Source: Embiotoca jacksoni (taxonomy: Eukaryota; Chordata; Actinopteri; Embiotocidae). From it: 64,000 bases of DNA. Shown here piece by piece: positions 63,301 to 64,000 of this stretch (its first letter is position 1; the number at the start of each line of letters is the position of its first letter). Location: contig JAKOON010000004.1 in the NCBI GenBank assembly GCA_022577435.1, positions 175,001-239,000 on the forward strand, read 5' to 3'. The notes under the pieces are model-generated. The model searched no databases. It saw nothing but the letters and a program-made list of their open reading frames with translations, and was not told the origin of the DNA. The translations under genes were made by a program, and so were the position numbers.

Positions 63301-64000
63301 GTTGACTGTGGTGAATCACCATTGAGGTTTATCTGCATCAACCTTGTGCCAAATGTCTCTCAGATGAGTTTCTCTAAATGACAGATCCTGGGGTAATCAC
63401 ACAAGTCACTGCAGTCTTTGTTCACAACAGCAACCTCCAGATTGACAGTCCCTGGATGGCTCACTCTCCTTATTATGGCCCCGAGCAATGTTCTTTTTGT
63501 CTGACGTGACGTTATTGATCTCTCCGTGGAATTGTATGTTCACAGGTCTACATGAATTGAACTGGCTGCGCAATTGCACCGCTGTAGCGTTTTGGCTTTT
63601 TGTTCCAATCGAGGAGATACAGATTGCCTACTGGCACTACGCCCTGGCATCATAATCAACAGCATCACATAAGAGCTTTTGTCAAGGTTCAACAGCTTTT
63701 AGGTGCACAAAACCAAAGTAGCTCCAGTACAACACTTGGATCAAAAGACCAGGTGGATGGAGAAAACAATGCTACATTTTAAAATGTAGGAAAATACTTT
63801 GTTAGTATACGGCTTCTGGATGCAGGCTTTTACACGAAAAGCACGAATGATATGATGATGCTGTTAGATTAGCTGCACAGCCTGTAGAAGTAGGTTTCAA
63901 TGACAGTCATGGCTCCACATGATACTCAGTTATCATATGTTTTTAAGGCCAGGTTTAACATTGGAAATCCAGTTTTTTTAAAGAAAACTTCTGTCCTCTG

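Larger units (their letters stand above)
57222..64000 (+). other. pkp4: pkp4 intron 2, 5' part
   Basis: No second pkp4 coding exon was found to the end of the window. Beyond the microsatellites and the LINE tail listed separately, the 58000-60130 and 60360-64000 parts hold only AT-rich sequence and short frames. A hydrophobic frame near 63109-63250 comes from ATC/ATT simple sequence. Confidence 0.6.

Overview
The window is vertebrate nuclear DNA, almost certainly from a ray-finned (teleost) fish. Short exons lie in long AT-rich introns with GT/AG borders, several Tc1/mariner elements of fish type are present, and microsatellites and minisatellites are dense. There are no operons and no bacterial-style genes; nearly every long uninterrupted reading frame is tandem-repeat sequence or transposon. 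Three genes are recognised from their spliced products: upp2 (uridine phosphorylase 2, + strand, complete), ccdc148 (coiled-coil domain protein 148, - strand, 13 coding exons) and the 5' end of pkp4 (plakophilin 4, + strand). From memory this UPP2-CCDC148-PKP4 order is the one on human chromosome 2q24, so it looks like a conserved synteny block.

Layout. 1-740: 3' half of a Tc1 transposon cut by the window edge. 975-3547: last exons of a + strand gene I could not identify. 4300-6608: upp2 with its proximal promoter, which carries two DR1 nuclear-receptor sites. 7055-40346: ccdc148, tail to tail with upp2. Its introns hold a 38-bp CpG-rich minisatellite, a (CA)50 tract, a 603-nt stretch without G, an old Tc1 relic, a LINE 3' end that has expanded into a 19-bp minisatellite, a small piggyBac-like MITE and a structurally complete Tc1 transposon with an intact transposase. 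40140-41075: a CpG-rich region that looks like a shared head-to-head promoter for ccdc148 and pkp4, with an RFX X-box, CCAAT boxes, two perfect CREs and an E-box, flanked by tandem arrays. 41075-57087: pkp4 intron 1. 57088-57221: first coding exon of pkp4. 57222-64000: part of the next pkp4 intron, with no further pkp4 exon recognised.

How the genes relate. They are not a pathway. upp2 is a cytosolic pyrimidine-salvage enzyme, ccdc148 a poorly characterised coiled-coil protein, and pkp4 an armadillo-repeat junction protein. The shared ccdc148/pkp4 promoter and its X-box suggest RFX-type (ciliary) control of ccdc148, while the DR1 pair suggests liver-type PPAR/HNF4 control of upp2. I found no defence system, CRISPR array, operon or clearly new biological system. 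The most interesting signals are regulatory motifs, tandem-repeat biology and an apparently young Tc1 element. Comparisons with human proteins rest on recalled sequences, not on a search.
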